Part shown: piece after piece, positions 33,982 through 43,660 of the stretch
Layout of the letters: each line of letters opens with the position of its first letter
Position numbering within the stretch: position 1 is the first letter of the stretch
Notes under the pieces: generated by a model
Seen by the model: the letters and a program-made list of their open reading frames with translations, nothing else
The model's database searches: none
What the model was told of the DNA's origin: nothing
Program-made: the position numbers and the translations under genes
NCBI GenBank assembly: GCA_022446815.1
Contig: JAKVCD010000020.1
Location: 1-64,000, forward strand
DNA length: 64,000 bases
Direction of reading: 5' to 3'
From: Planctomycetota bacterium
GTDB taxonomy: Bacteria > Planctomycetota > UBA1135 > GCA-002686595

Positions 33982-34959
33982 ATGAGCGAAGTTCGCTGGG
34001 GAATCTTGGGCACAGGCAGCATCGCTGCCAAGTTCGCGAAGGGGCTCGAGGCAGTCCCGGGCGCTGACCTCTGCGCGGTGGGTAGCCGAGCGCGCTCTAC
34101 GGCTGAGGCCTTCGCACTTGAGCACGGCGCGCGGCGCACTCACTCGAGCTACGAGGAGCTCGCGGCCGACCCCGAGGTCGACGCGATCTACGTCGCCACC
34201 CCACACGTGCTCCATCGGGAGAACACCCTCACCTGCATCGAGGGCGGTAAGGCCGTCCTCTGTGAGAAGCCCTTTGCGATGAACCGTAGAGAGGCCGAGG
34301 AGATGGTGGCCGCGGCGCGCAGCGCAGGCACCTTCCTCTGCGAGGCGATGTGGACCCGCTTCTTACCGGGCACCCGCAGAGTACGCGAGCTGATCGCGGA
34401 GGGCGCGATCGGAGAGCCCAGGCAGCTCGAATGCGACTTCGGCTTTCGCACCGACCTCGACCCTGAAGGGAGACTCTTCAACCCCGCCCTCGGAGGCGGC
34501 GCGCTCTTGGACGTCGGTATCTACTGCGTCGCCTACGCGCGCTTGGTCTTCGGAAGCGCGCCAGCTGAGGTCCAGTCCACCGCCTACCTAGGAGAGACAG
34601 GGGTCGATGAGCAGTCCGCCTACCTCTTCAGCTACGACTCAGGTGCCTTCGCGCGTATGTCCTCTGCGACCCGCACCCAGACCCCGCACCGCGCGACGAT
34701 CTCTGGCACGGAGGGCTCGATCGAAGTCCCCGGCTTCTGGCACGCACAAGAGGTCATCGTGAACGGCCATGTAGAGTCGCACCCGCACCTCGGGAACGGC
34801 TACTCGCACGAGGCCGTCGCGGTCGGCGAGGCCCTCTCGAGGGGAGCGACCGAGTGCGAGGAGATCCCCCTCGACGAGACCTTAGAGCTCGCGAGCACCC
34901 TAGATGAGATCCGCGCTCAGTGGGGGCTCAGCTACCCCGCTGATGAGGCCGACGCTTGA
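33982..34959 (+). CDS. Cytoplasmic Gfo/Idh/MocA-family oxidoreductase
   Basis: A 325-residue dehydrogenase resembling dihydrodiol/xylose dehydrogenases: Rossmann start VRWGILGTGSIAAKFAKGL, the EKP motif in LCEKPFAM, and AMWTRFLPGTR in the catalytic region. Unlike the two paralogues at 20353 and 22461 it has no export signal. GAGGTG precedes the ATG. The next gene, a CE15-like esterase, overlaps its stop by TTGA, so both probably handle uronic acids or other sugars released from polysaccharide. Confidence 0.86.
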   Translation: MSEVRWGILGTGSIAAKFAKGLEAVPGADLCAVGSRARSTAEAFALEHGARRTHSSYEELAADPEVDAIYVATPHVLHRENTLTCIEGGKAVLCEKPFAMNRREAEEMVAAARSAGTFLCEAMWTRFLPGTRRVRELIAEGAIGEPRQLECDFGFRTDLDPEGRLFNPALGGGALLDVGIYCVAYARLVFGSAPAEVQSTAYLGETGVDEQSAYLFSYDSGAFARMSSATRTQTPHRATISGTEGSIEVPGFWHAQEVIVNGHVESHPHLGNGYSHEAVAVGEALSRGATECEEIPLDETLELASTLDEIRAQWGLSYPADEADA

Positions 34960-36218
34960 GAGCCCTCTCACTCGGTGCGCTCTCCCTCGCCGTCGCTTGC
35001 AGCGCCTCGCCCGAGCTCCCTCTCTCAGCGGAGCAGGCCCCCTTCCCTCATCCGATGGACCTCCCTCCCAACGAGGGTCTCCCAGCGCTCTTGACGCTCT
35101 CCACCGGCGAGGCCGTCCACACTCAGCGCGAGTGGCTCAACCTCCGCAGGCCAGAGATAGCGAGGGCTGTCGAGCACTACGTCTACGGGGCAGCCCCCGA
35201 GCCTCCGGCCGAGGTGCGCGCCGTCCGCATGGAAGAGTGCATGACAGAGGACGGCAAGGCGTGGCGTGAGCAAGTACGCCTCCACGTCACTGAGGGAGTC
35301 GCGATCGACCTTCTGATCTACTCTCCAGTCGGGGTGAAGAGCGCGCCATGCTTCCTCGGCCTCAACTTCTGCGGCAACCACGCGACGACCCAAGACCCCA
35401 AGGTCATGCTGACGGAGTCCTGGATGGCTGACAGCCGAGGCGGGCGTGACGGCGCTGCGAATGATGATCAGCGCGGGATGAAGGCCGAGCGCTGGGACTA
35501 CTCGCAAGCGCTCTCCAAGGGATGGGCCGTAGCGACCTTCTATCATGGCGACATCGACCCCGACACTTGGGTCACAGAGGACGGGATCCGCGCTCCCCGC
35601 TCCAAGTCTTTGAGCACGAGCGAGCACAGCTGGGGCACGATTCGTGCGTGGGCTTGGGGCCTGTCCCGCGCCCTAGACCACCTCATCGAGAACCCGAGGA
35701 TCGACGGAGATCGGGTCGTAGTTCACGGCCACTCTAGAAACGGAAAGACGGCGCTGGTGGCCGGCGCATACGACGAGCGCTTCGCAGGCGTGATCTCAAA
35801 CCACTCTGGCTGTGGCGGCGCTGCCCTCTCTCGGCCAGCTCGAGGTGAGACGGTCGAGCGAATCGTCACCACGCTTGGCTATTGGTTCACGGACGCCTTC
35901 TGGAGCTTCGCTGACCGCGAAGAGCACCTTCCCTTAGACCAACACTTCCTGCTCGCGCTCATCGCGCCGCGTCCGCTCCTTGTCTGCTCCGCGATCGAGG
36001 ACGACTGGGCCGATCCGCTCGGCGAGTTTGAGGCTACGCGCGCCGCCGCCCCAGCGTGGGCGCTCTTCGGGGTCGGTGGGTTTGAGAGCGCAGGCTTCCC
36101 CATGACCGGTGAGCTCGTGGGAACGCTGCCCGCTTACCACGTGCGCGAAGGAGACCACAGCGTGCTCTCTGAAGACTGGACCCTCTGGCTCAGCTGGGCA
36201 GACCGGCTGGTCCGCTGA
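34956..36218 (+). CDS. CE15-like glucuronoyl esterase
   Basis: An alpha/beta-hydrolase of 420 residues, probably a lipoprotein: a short N-terminal hydrophobic stretch ends in LAVAC (Cys15). The nucleophile Ser260 lies in HGHSRNGKTA, matching the glucuronoyl-esterase motif with Arg-x-Gly-Lys. SGCGGAALSR and the C-terminal GDHSVL histidine region agree. Such enzymes cut ester links between glucuronic acid and lignin or other alcohols in plant polysaccharides. The start is a TTG overlapping the previous stop; the true start could be a little downstream. It converges with the kinase gene, with a 2-nt gap. Confidence 0.82.
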   Translation: MRALSLGALSLAVACSASPELPLSAEQAPFPHPMDLPPNEGLPALLTLSTGEAVHTQREWLNLRRPEIARAVEHYVYGAAPEPPAEVRAVRMEECMTEDGKAWREQVRLHVTEGVAIDLLIYSPVGVKSAPCFLGLNFCGNHATTQDPKVMLTESWMADSRGGRDGAANDDQRGMKAERWDYSQALSKGWAVATFYHGDIDPDTWVTEDGIRAPRSKSLSTSEHSWGTIRAWAWGLSRALDHLIENPRIDGDRVVVHGHSRNGKTALVAGAYDERFAGVISNHSGCGGAALSRPARGETVERIVTTLGYWFTDAFWSFADREEHLPLDQHFLLALIAPRPLLVCSAIEDDWADPLGEFEATRAAAPAWALFGVGGFESAGFPMTGELVGTLPAYHVREGDHSVLSEDWTLWLSWADRLVR

Positions 36219-36220
36219 GC

Positions 36221-39200
36221 TCAGCGCCTCCCGGCCTCTACCCTGACGCCTAAGAGGAGCAGGGGCTCAAGCGAGCGTAGAGACACGCTCGTGCTGCGCG
36301 CGCGATCCTTCGGGGAGAGGTCTTCGATTCGCACCCGCTCTGCTCCATCGAGCGAGACCGTCAGGGTGCCGCGCGATTGATTAGCGCGCATCCTTAGAGA
36401 GTAACGCTCTCCTGGAAGTAGGCCCCCAAACGCTTCTCCCTCAGCGCTCATCGCTCGCTCGATGACGCGGCTGAGATCCCTCGATCCGGCGACGAGGCGA
36501 CCGCCGCCGCCGGCCTCAGTGACGAGAGCGCAGTGGAAGCCGATCGCGCTCACCACCACCAGCCTAGCGCGCGCGTCGAGCGGAACCTCCAGCTCAACCT
36601 CTACCTCTACCGGGCCGGCCTCTAGCTCGAAGGGATCTCGGAGCAATAAGGTCGGCGCCTTTGCAGCCACGAGCTCTTTGACACCTGGCTGCAGCGGCGC
36701 TTGCCATCCGAGCCCCTGAGGGGTCCAAGAGCCCATGCTCCATGCGCCCTCCTCCAAAGAGTCGAAGCGCTGCCTGATCTCTACACGACCGCGGCGAGGA
36801 AAGCTCAGCTCGTCAGGGCCGAAGGTCTGCTCGAAGTCATCAAGGGTCGAGGGCGCAGTCACCTCCTCTAGGGCCGCGCGCCAGCCGCGGACCTCCGTGA
36901 GCCTCTCAGCATCGAGGGCGTCCGCGTAGTTTCTCAGGAAGGTCTCGATCATCTTCAAAGACTTCTTCGGCGAGCCCTCCATCAGCTGTTCGAGCTCATG
37001 CGTCTGCACCCAGCGCTCAGCTCGTGCGCGTCGCTCACGCTCCTCGCTGGACTCTCTAGCTAAGAGCGGCTTCAGGCGTACGCCGAGCTCATCACCTAAG
37101 CGGGTCGCAGCCTCCGCTGCGTCTAAGGCCGCGTAGCACTCCCCCGCCGCCTGCAGATCTCCCTCAGCCAAGCGAAGGAACGCGATCTCCAGACAAGGCG
37201 CATCACGACCCGAGAGTCCCTCAAGGCTGACCCTAGAGACCCTCCGCACTCCGTCCTCTGCAGAGCGCGGCCCGCCCAGTCGCCACGCGCGCTCGGAGCC
37301 GGGCGCGATGCTCACCCAGAAGCGCTCGAAGACAGGGTCACCCTCCAACCGAACTTGACTCGCGATCTTTGACCCGCCCTCCCGGAGGGAGATCTCGCTC
37401 GCTACGCCTTCGAGGACTGCGGCGCGCGCGTCCCCCATCAAGAGCTCTAAGAGCGCCGCCTCCTCTAGCCTGAGATCGATGAAGCTCTGCACCGAAGGCG
37501 TCGCGGTCTCTCGCTCCTCCCTCAGCCAGCGTGCGAGCGCGCTGTACTTGCGCTCTTCTAGGTAAGGCGAGGCGCCCTCATCTAAGCGCTGCATCGCCTC
37601 AAGCTCACGCCTCATGGCGAGCTCCACCTCGCGCTCTACCAGCCCCTCTAAGCGCACCTCGAGGACGTCAGCTGCCTTTGAGCTGAAGCCCTCTGGCAGA
37701 TCATCTAGGAGGAGTCCTGAGCTGCTGAAGTGCTCTCGAGCCCAGGCCTCCAGCTCCAACGAGGCCTCCGAGGTGTCACCACTCTCCAAGCGCCTCAAAG
37801 CCTCCTCTGAAGCGCGCTTCAGGTCCACGGTCAGCTCCTCGTTAAGCTCTCTCCAGCTCTTATCGAGCTCATAGCTCAAGCGCTGCCGCGTCTCCTCTGC
37901 CGCCCGCCAACCGACCGTCTCCTCGAGGAGCTCGATCTCAAGCCCTGAGGAGCGCACCGACGCCCGCTCAAGATAGCTAGAGAGCTCTTGCGCGAGGGCT
38001 GCCTGAGCAGCGACGAAGTCTCGCATACGTGTTCGGTCGCGCACCTTAGGCCAGAGGGTGCGCTCTGCCCACCTGCGCAGCTCTGCTCCCGCCTCCCGAT
38101 AGGCCTTAGATAGGGCCTCTTCGACCTCCGCCTCTGCGCGCGCGCGCCAGCGGCTGATCGACTCGGCGAGCACATCAGGGAGCGCAGCCACCTGGAACCC
38201 CGTCGCACCTTGAACGGCTGAGTCAAAGTCTGCGCTCGCCGACTCGCGCGCCTCTTCATAGCGACCGCCTAAGAGGTGCTTAGCCCTAGCAGCGTCAGCC
38301 TCCATTCGAAGCGTCGAGAGAGCTCCGTCGAGCTTGCCCCGGAGCTCTACCCCGAGGCGCTCATGCGCGACGACCTCACGCGCTCCCACCGCCACTGAGG
38401 CGTGCTGGCTCATCCCCTCGCGAAGAGACAGCTCCCCTCCTCGCCACTCCTCCTCGAGAGACTCGAGTGCGGTCTTAACAGCTGAGACAGGCTCGACGGT
38501 GATCTCAGCCTCGGAGCCACCCAGCGTGTAGGCAGCACCAATGAGAGCTAGGGCGAGCGCGGCGAAGGCGTACGGTGTCCTCCGACGCTCACTCCCCTCT
38601 AAAGGCTCGAGTCGCGCGGTCTGCACTCTCGGCCGCTTCCCTCTCATGAGGAGCTTCAAGTCCATAGCGAGCTCGCGCGCAGAGGCGTGTCGACGCATGG
38701 GATCCTTGGAGAGCGCCTTCCGCAGCACGAGGGACATCCCCTTCGATACTCCAGGGTGAGTCTCTCGTGGATCGCTGAGCGGATCATGTAGGACGCTCGC
38801 CAAGACCTCAGCCGGGCTCTCACCGGGAAACGGTGGCTCACCACAGAGGGCGTGATGCATGGTCGCAGCCAGCGAGTAGACGTCGCTGCGCGGGTCCACA
38901 TCCGCGGGATTACGCGCCTGCTCAGGGCTCACGTAGTGCGGCGTACCCATCGTCGCCCCTAACCTCGTGAGTTGGGGCTCATCCTCAGACCGCGCGAGTC
39001 CTAGGTCGACGAGCCGAGGCTCACCTGAAGCCGTCAAGATGACGTTCGCGGGCTTCACGTCCCTGTGAATGACGCCCGCCTCATGCGCGTGCTGCAGCGC
39101 CGCTGCGAGCTGCGAGAAGAGCTCGACCGCCTCGGCCTCCCCCATCGGTCCGCCGCGGCGCAGGTGCTCCGAGAGGGGCTGCCCCTCGATAAGCTCCATC

Positions 39201-39493
39201 GCCATCCACCAGCCGTCGGGGCTCTCGCCTACGTCGAACGCGCTGACGATGGCCGGGTGGTCTAACATCGCCATGAGCCGCGCTTCACGACGCAGCCGCT
39301 TGACCGTGCTCGTCCGCCTCGTGGCGTCGAGGTGCAATACCTTCAAAGCGACCGCACGGTCCACCGAGCGCTGCCTCGCCCGATAGACCACGCTCGAGCC
39401 GCCGCGCCCGAGGACGCCTTCGATGAGGTAGCCGGGGATGCGAGGCAGCGCCTCGCGCGGCGCCCCCTCCTCAGGCTCAGGGGCGTCCTGCAT
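36221..39493 (-). CDS. Receptor-type Ser/Thr protein kinase with large extracytoplasmic region
   Basis: A 1090-residue Hanks-type kinase. The cytoplasmic kinase domain spans about residues 20-290, with Lys51 in VALKVL, catalytic Asp145 in HRDVKPAN, and DLG (163-165) in place of DFG. The activation segment ends GTPHYVSPEQA. A transmembrane helix follows (about 307-327). The remaining 760 residues are predicted to lie outside the membrane: mostly long, charged alpha-helical segments, then a C-terminal beta-sandwich domain (about 900-1090) of the concanavalin/3-keto-disaccharide-hydrolase type that may sense glycans. Its start overlaps the stop of the upstream gene by one base (TGATG). Last gene of a three-gene operon with an FHA regulator. 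Confidence 0.9.
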   Translation of the reverse strand: MQDAPEPEEGAPREALPRIPGYLIEGVLGRGGSSVVYRARQRSVDRAVALKVLHLDATRRTSTVKRLRREARLMAMLDHPAIVSAFDVGESPDGWWMAMELIEGQPLSEHLRRGGPMGEAEAVELFSQLAAALQHAHEAGVIHRDVKPANVILTASGEPRLVDLGLARSEDEPQLTRLGATMGTPHYVSPEQARNPADVDPRSDVYSLAATMHHALCGEPPFPGESPAEVLASVLHDPLSDPRETHPGVSKGMSLVLRKALSKDPMRRHASARELAMDLKLLMRGKRPRVQTARLEPLEGSERRRTPYAFAALALALIGAAYTLGGSEAEITVEPVSAVKTALESLEEEWRGGELSLREGMSQHASVAVGAREVVAHERLGVELRGKLDGALSTLRMEADAARAKHLLGGRYEEARESASADFDSAVQGATGFQVAALPDVLAESISRWRARAEAEVEEALSKAYREAGAELRRWAERTLWPKVRDRTRMRDFVAAQAALAQELSSYLERASVRSSGLEIELLEETVGWRAAEETRQRLSYELDKSWRELNEELTVDLKRASEEALRRLESGDTSEASLELEAWAREHFSSSGLLLDDLPEGFSSKAADVLEVRLEGLVEREVELAMRRELEAMQRLDEGASPYLEERKYSALARWLREERETATPSVQSFIDLRLEEAALLELLMGDARAAVLEGVASEISLREGGSKIASQVRLEGDPVFERFWVSIAPGSERAWRLGGPRSAEDGVRRVSRVSLEGLSGRDAPCLEIAFLRLAEGDLQAAGECYAALDAAEAATRLGDELGVRLKPLLARESSEERERRARAERWVQTHELEQLMEGSPKKSLKMIETFLRNYADALDAERLTEVRGWRAALEEVTAPSTLDDFEQTFGPDELSFPRRGRVEIRQRFDSLEEGAWSMGSWTPQGLGWQAPLQPGVKELVAAKAPTLLLRDPFELEAGPVEVEVELEVPLDARARLVVVSAIGFHCALVTEAGGGGRLVAGSRDLSRVIERAMSAEGEAFGGLLPGERYSLRMRANQSRGTLTVSLDGAERVRIEDLSPKDRARSTSVSLRSLEPLLLLGVRVEAGRR

Positions 39494-41088
39494 CAGCCGA
39501 CGCGGCCTCCCTCGTCCTCAGCACCAGGCCCCTTCCGCCCGCTCTTCTTAAACCAATCACGCCAGGCCTTGTCCGCGGCGCGCATGTCGAGCTTCGTCGC
39601 AGCCCTGAAGGCCTTGTCATAGACCTCCTTACGCTCCGACACTGTCTCGATGACGCGCTTGGGGACCTCTGGCGCGGTCTCGCGGATCACCTTGTGGAAC
39701 TCGGTGATGTCTCCCTTCGCCACCACCCATTCAATGATCCCCATCGCGACCACCGTGTCGACGAGGTCGAGGTCGTGGAACTCTTTCCGCGCGAGCCGGT
39801 CAAAGTCTCGCACGGCGTTATCGTCCAAGGCCTTACCGAGGATCTCACGCCAGCGCCCTGTCCTCAGGAGCTTCGGATCGAAGCTCCAGGTGGTGCCCCG
39901 CGCGACCGTCCCACCCGGAGTCGAGGCCTTCGCGCGACAGAACACGGCGTTCAAGCCGTGCAGGCGATTCTCGATGACCGCAGCAAAACCCTCGTCGTAC
40001 CAAGGCGGCAAGAGTCGCCCGTCGTACTGCATGCTGTTCAAGAGCATGTGGCCCCAGTGGTGATAACAGTGGCCGTTGAGGTCTGTGTCGCCGCGGTTCC
40101 AACGCCGCGCCGAAGACACCGGCCAAGGATCCCACCAGAGGAAGCCGTGCGTGTTCTTCACCGCCTTCGCCCACCCCGGAGGGAGGGTGTCGCTGCGCGT
40201 AGAGAAGTGCTCTAGGGTCGCGAGATAAGGCGCGTGATCTTGGCCGAAGAGGTAGAGCTCTGGCATGTGCCCGTTGAAGAGCTCGAGCCCCTCGGGTGTC
40301 TTGAACACCGAATCGAACCACTTACGCCCCTCCTCCAAGCCAGCCCCCACAGCCTGCAGGGTCAGATCATCTACGTTCCCAGCGAGGACCGCCTGTCCAC
40401 AAACGTGCGTGTTGAAGTCGACCTCTGCGATCGCTGCTGCCCGCTGAACCTCATCCCTAGCGACCGCCTCCGCTCTGGGGATCCAGCTCTCCTCGAAGAG
40501 CTCGAAGCCGCGTGCGCGCTGCGCGTCCGCGAAGGGGATCCAGCGTCCCTCATGCAGGACGAGCCCAGCCTCCAGCTTCTCTTTCTCTTCCGGCGTGACC
40601 CAGCGCTCCTCGTATTTGACCAAGCCGCGCGCGCGCATCTCTGCGTCCTCATCAGCCACCATCCTGGCCTCGCGCTCCTCCGGCGTCATCCACTCACCCT
40701 TGTAGCGGACAAAGCCCAGCCATGCGCGCGCCTTGACGTGATCGGGCTCTACCTCAATCGCTCGGTTCATCGCCTTCTTGGCCTGGCTGCGCATTCGCTT
40801 CGACTCAGCCCACAGGCCGAGCTCGTGGAATTCATCTCCAGTCTTCGCGGCCTCAAAGCGCTCATTGAACTGCTCACGGCGAGTCTTCTTACGCTCGATG
40901 CTCTCGACCTCGCTGCGCTTGAACTCGAGGAGTCCGAGCCCCGTCTGGATCTTTACAACGCTGTCGTTCTCAACCAGTACGACGCCTTCGATCCGCCGAC
41001 CGTCCTTGAGGACGACCACGTCAGCGATCGCGACGCCAGCGATCAGGAAGAGGCCCAAGATGAGTGTGATGAAGCCGGTCTTTCTCAT
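39493..41088 (-). CDS. Exported protein with a degenerate gluzincin-like C-terminal domain
   Basis: A 531-residue protein with a signal peptide (about 1-22), a short beta module (VVLKDGRRIEGVVL) of the kind found in many planctomycete proteins, a helical TPR-like stretch and several imperfect repeats of a short motif (KGEWMTPEE, EERWVTPEE, EGRWIPFAD). The C-terminal region has YHHWGHMLLNSM followed by WYDEGFAAVIENRL, which recalls a gluzincin HExxH...E site, but the Glu of HExxH is missing. It may be an inactive peptidase-like domain. Middle gene of the operon with the FHA activator (10 nt upstream) and the receptor kinase (1-nt overlap). Confidence 0.6.
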   Translation of the reverse strand: MRKTGFITLILGLFLIAGVAIADVVVLKDGRRIEGVVLVENDSVVKIQTGLGLLEFKRSEVESIERKKTRREQFNERFEAAKTGDEFHELGLWAESKRMRSQAKKAMNRAIEVEPDHVKARAWLGFVRYKGEWMTPEEREARMVADEDAEMRARGLVKYEERWVTPEEKEKLEAGLVLHEGRWIPFADAQRARGFELFEESWIPRAEAVARDEVQRAAAIAEVDFNTHVCGQAVLAGNVDDLTLQAVGAGLEEGRKWFDSVFKTPEGLELFNGHMPELYLFGQDHAPYLATLEHFSTRSDTLPPGWAKAVKNTHGFLWWDPWPVSSARRWNRGDTDLNGHCYHHWGHMLLNSMQYDGRLLPPWYDEGFAAVIENRLHGLNAVFCRAKASTPGGTVARGTTWSFDPKLLRTGRWREILGKALDDNAVRDFDRLARKEFHDLDLVDTVVAMGIIEWVVAKGDITEFHKVIRETAPEVPKRVIETVSERKEVYDKAFRAATKLDMRAADKAWRDWFKKSGRKGPGAEDEGGRVG

Positions 41089-41097
41089 GCCCCTAGT

Positions 41098-43089
41098 CTA
41101 GGCCTCCCCGCCGTCCTTTGAGTGCTCTGCTCCCTCCAACCCGAACTTCTCGAGCTTTCGCTGCAGGGCGAAGCGGCTGATCCCAAGCGCGCGCGCAGCC
41201 TGGCTCTTGTTGCCCTCAGCCTCGCTGAGTGCGCCCTCGATCGCTGAACGTTCGAAGGCTGCGACGGTCGCACGGAGGTCTCCCTCTATGAGCTCTGGTG
41301 AAGCAGTCGTGGGGCGACGGTCCTCTAAGACCGCGTCAGAGAGCGAGGAGAGCTCTACCTGCTCGGGCGAGAGCACCACGAGCCGCCTCATCTCGTTCTC
41401 TAGCTCACGGACGTTACCCGGCCACGCGTAGGCGGAGAGCGCTGCGCACACCTCGTGCGGGAGCGCAGGCGCTTCACGACCAGCCTCACGCGCAGCGCGG
41501 GCGAGCAGGTGCTCTGCTAGCAAGGGGATGTCCTCGACGCGGTCCCGAAGCGAAGGCATCTCGACGTTCAGGACATGGATCCGATAGTAGAGGTCCTCTC
41601 GAAAGCTCCCCTCTCTCACGTGTGCGCTGAGGTCTCGGTGGCTCGCAGCTAGGAGCCGGACATCGACCTTTACGACCTTATCACTCCCTACTGGTCGGAC
41701 CTCTCCCTCTTGCAGAACGCGCAAGAGCTTCTTTTGCATCGCCGGGCTCATGTCCCCGATCTCATCAAGGAAGAGGGTCCCACCGTCAGCAGCCTCGAAG
41801 AGACCGCGCTTGGCGCGGTGTGCGCCGGTGAAGGCGCCCTTCGCGTGACCGAAGAGCTCACTCTCGAGCAGGGACTCAGGGATCGCCGCGCAGTTCTCGG
41901 AGATGAAGGGACGCTTCGCGCGAGGACCGTTCTTATGGATCGCGCGCGCGGCGAGCTCCTTACCCGTCCCGCTCTCTCCCGAGATGAGGACCGGCAGCTC
42001 GCTCTCGACGATGCGGTCAAGCTCAGAGAAGACCCGCCGCATCGCGTCGGATGCGCCGACGATGGCGCCGTAGTCCCCACGCGCACGCTCTCGCCCGAGT
42101 GAGGCTCGGGTCACGGCCAGCTCTGCGCCTTGATCCCGCACCTTCCTACCGAGCTCAGCGTTCAAAGCGACGATCTCCTTACGTGAACTCTCGATCCGCT
42201 CCGCGTGCATCCTGAGCTCGTCCACTCTCTTCGAGTTCTGCATCGCGATCGCTGCTTGGTCCGCGAAGAGCTCTGCGATCTCTACGTCCTCCTCATGGAA
42301 GGCACCCTGACGCATCCTGTTATCCACCAAGAGCACACCACGCACCTCGCCTTCGACCCTCACAGGTAGGCAGATCACGCTCTTCAACTTCAGCTCCTCG
42401 ATGCTCGCGTAATCTTCTAGGCGCTGATCTTGCCCTGCGTCGAGGCTCACGAGCGGCTCTCCACTCTCAAGGACACGCTTGACGATGCCGAGCGAAACGC
42501 GAGTTCGTGGGAGCGCTATCTCCGCGCCATCGAAGGAGCGCGCGACGTGGACGTTCATCGCGTCCAAGCTCGATAGGCTCGCCGCGTCATCTATCGCTTG
42601 ATCCGACTGAAGGAGGAAGCCCCGCTCTCCCCCCAAGAGAGCGATCGCGGTGTCGACGATGAGCGGCAACAGCGCCCCCTTGTCGGTCTCCTTGGAGAGC
42701 TCTCGCGTCACCCGCGCGAAGGCGCGCAGCTTCTCGCGCTCATCTGGCAGCTCCGAGAGGATGGTGCGAAAGCTCGCCTCTTCCTCAAGCTCAGCAGAGC
42801 GCGCTCCGATCTCGACAACGCTGATCGTGATCTGCCCGAGCTCGATCGTGTCACCTTGAGCGAGGGGCGCGCCGCGCGTCTTCAATCCGTTCACGGTCAC
42901 TCCGTTCGCGGACCCGAGGTCTTCAAGCCACGCGCCCTCTCCTGCGAGGTCGATGTGGCAGTGATTCCTTGAGATGAGCCCGCTGGCGAGACAGATGTCG
43001 TTGTCCGGCGCACGGCCGATCCTCACCTGAGGTCCTTCATAGAGGCCCTCCCGTCGGTTACCCTGATCCTCGATGGCGAGGCGGATCAT
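41098..43089 (-). CDS. FHA-GAF-sigma54 activator (enhancer-binding protein)
   Basis: A 663-residue transcription activator. An N-terminal FHA domain (about 20-95; IGRAPDN, ISRNHCHI, SANGVTVNG) binds phosphothreonine peptides. A GAF domain (about 125-290) and a coiled coil follow. The AAA+ domain has Walker A (GESGTGKE), the sigma54-contacting GAFTGA motif (in HAKGAFTGAHRA) and Walker B (GTLFLDEIGDM). A Fis-type HTH closes the protein (NKSQAARALGISRFALQRKL). Co-transcribed with a receptor Ser/Thr kinase, which could phosphorylate a partner read by the FHA domain. I looked for a sigma54 promoter in the divergent upstream region and did not find one. Confidence 0.93.
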   Translation of the reverse strand: MIRLAIEDQGNRREGLYEGPQVRIGRAPDNDICLASGLISRNHCHIDLAGEGAWLEDLGSANGVTVNGLKTRGAPLAQGDTIELGQITISVVEIGARSAELEEEASFRTILSELPDEREKLRAFARVTRELSKETDKGALLPLIVDTAIALLGGERGFLLQSDQAIDDAASLSSLDAMNVHVARSFDGAEIALPRTRVSLGIVKRVLESGEPLVSLDAGQDQRLEDYASIEELKLKSVICLPVRVEGEVRGVLLVDNRMRQGAFHEEDVEIAELFADQAAIAMQNSKRVDELRMHAERIESSRKEIVALNAELGRKVRDQGAELAVTRASLGRERARGDYGAIVGASDAMRRVFSELDRIVESELPVLISGESGTGKELAARAIHKNGPRAKRPFISENCAAIPESLLESELFGHAKGAFTGAHRAKRGLFEAADGGTLFLDEIGDMSPAMQKKLLRVLQEGEVRPVGSDKVVKVDVRLLAASHRDLSAHVREGSFREDLYYRIHVLNVEMPSLRDRVEDIPLLAEHLLARAAREAGREAPALPHEVCAALSAYAWPGNVRELENEMRRLVVLSPEQVELSSLSDAVLEDRRPTTASPELIEGDLRATVAAFERSAIEGALSEAEGNKSQAARALGISRFALQRKLEKFGLEGAEHSKDGGEA

Positions 43090-43227
43090 GAGTCATCCCC
43101 TTCGTTAGCAGCAGTTGGCCGGTTGATATGTTCGTTTTCGCTCACCCACAGAAGATAGCCCATCTTGGCTGTTCGGTAACCGCCCACCTCCACACAAGCT
43201 CTAGCGCGGCCTGTGCAGGCACACTTC

Positions 43228-43656
43228 ATGTCTAAGCCCTGGTTCGACAAAGGTTTACAGTTCAAGTGCACGCAGTGTGGCGACTGCTGCCGCACTCATG
43301 GCCAGTACGCATACGTCTACCTCGCGGAGGGAGACGTTGAGGCCCTCTCTAAACACCTCGGCCTCGATCGCGGAGCTTTCCTAGAGCGGTACTGCCAGGA
43401 GGACGAGGGTTGGATCACTCTGCGCATCGACGAGCCCGCTTGTCCTTTTTTGAACGAGAGCAACGGCTGCGATGTCTATGAGGCGCGACCCAAGCAGTGT
43501 CGCTCCTGGCCCTTCTGGGAGGAGAACTTGGACCGCGCCACATGGGAGGGCCCGGTGAGCGAGTGCTGCCCAGGAATCGGCGAAGGCCCAGTCATGCCAG
43601 CAGAGGAGGTGCTCCGCATCGCGCGAGACACTGAGCGCTGGTACGAGGGCTCCTGA
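43228..43656 (+). CDS. YkgJ-family cysteine-cluster protein
   Basis: A 142-residue protein with eight or more Cys in the family arrangement: CTQCGDCC near the N-terminus, CPF and CDVYEARPKQCRSWPF in the middle, and CCPG later, presumably binding zinc or an iron-sulphur cluster. The function of this widespread family is not established. An in-frame GTG 15 nt upstream exists, but the ATG at 43228 gives the family-typical start. Divergent from the FHA activator and convergent with the hydratase gene, from which it is separated by 4 nt. Confidence 0.85.
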   Translation: MSKPWFDKGLQFKCTQCGDCCRTHGQYAYVYLAEGDVEALSKHLGLDRGAFLERYCQEDEGWITLRIDEPACPFLNESNGCDVYEARPKQCRSWPFWEENLDRATWEGPVSECCPGIGEGPVMPAEEVLRIARDTERWYEGS

Positions 43657-43660
43657 GACC

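Noticed and set aside
43090-43212. Search for a sigma54 (-24/-12) promoter for the FHA activator operon
   Set aside because: No TGGC-N-TTGC pair with correct spacing was found in the divergent region.
43086-43295. Minus-strand 69-codon ORF overlapping the YkgJ gene start
   Set aside because: No family similarity or ribosome-binding site, and it overlaps a real conserved gene on the other strand.
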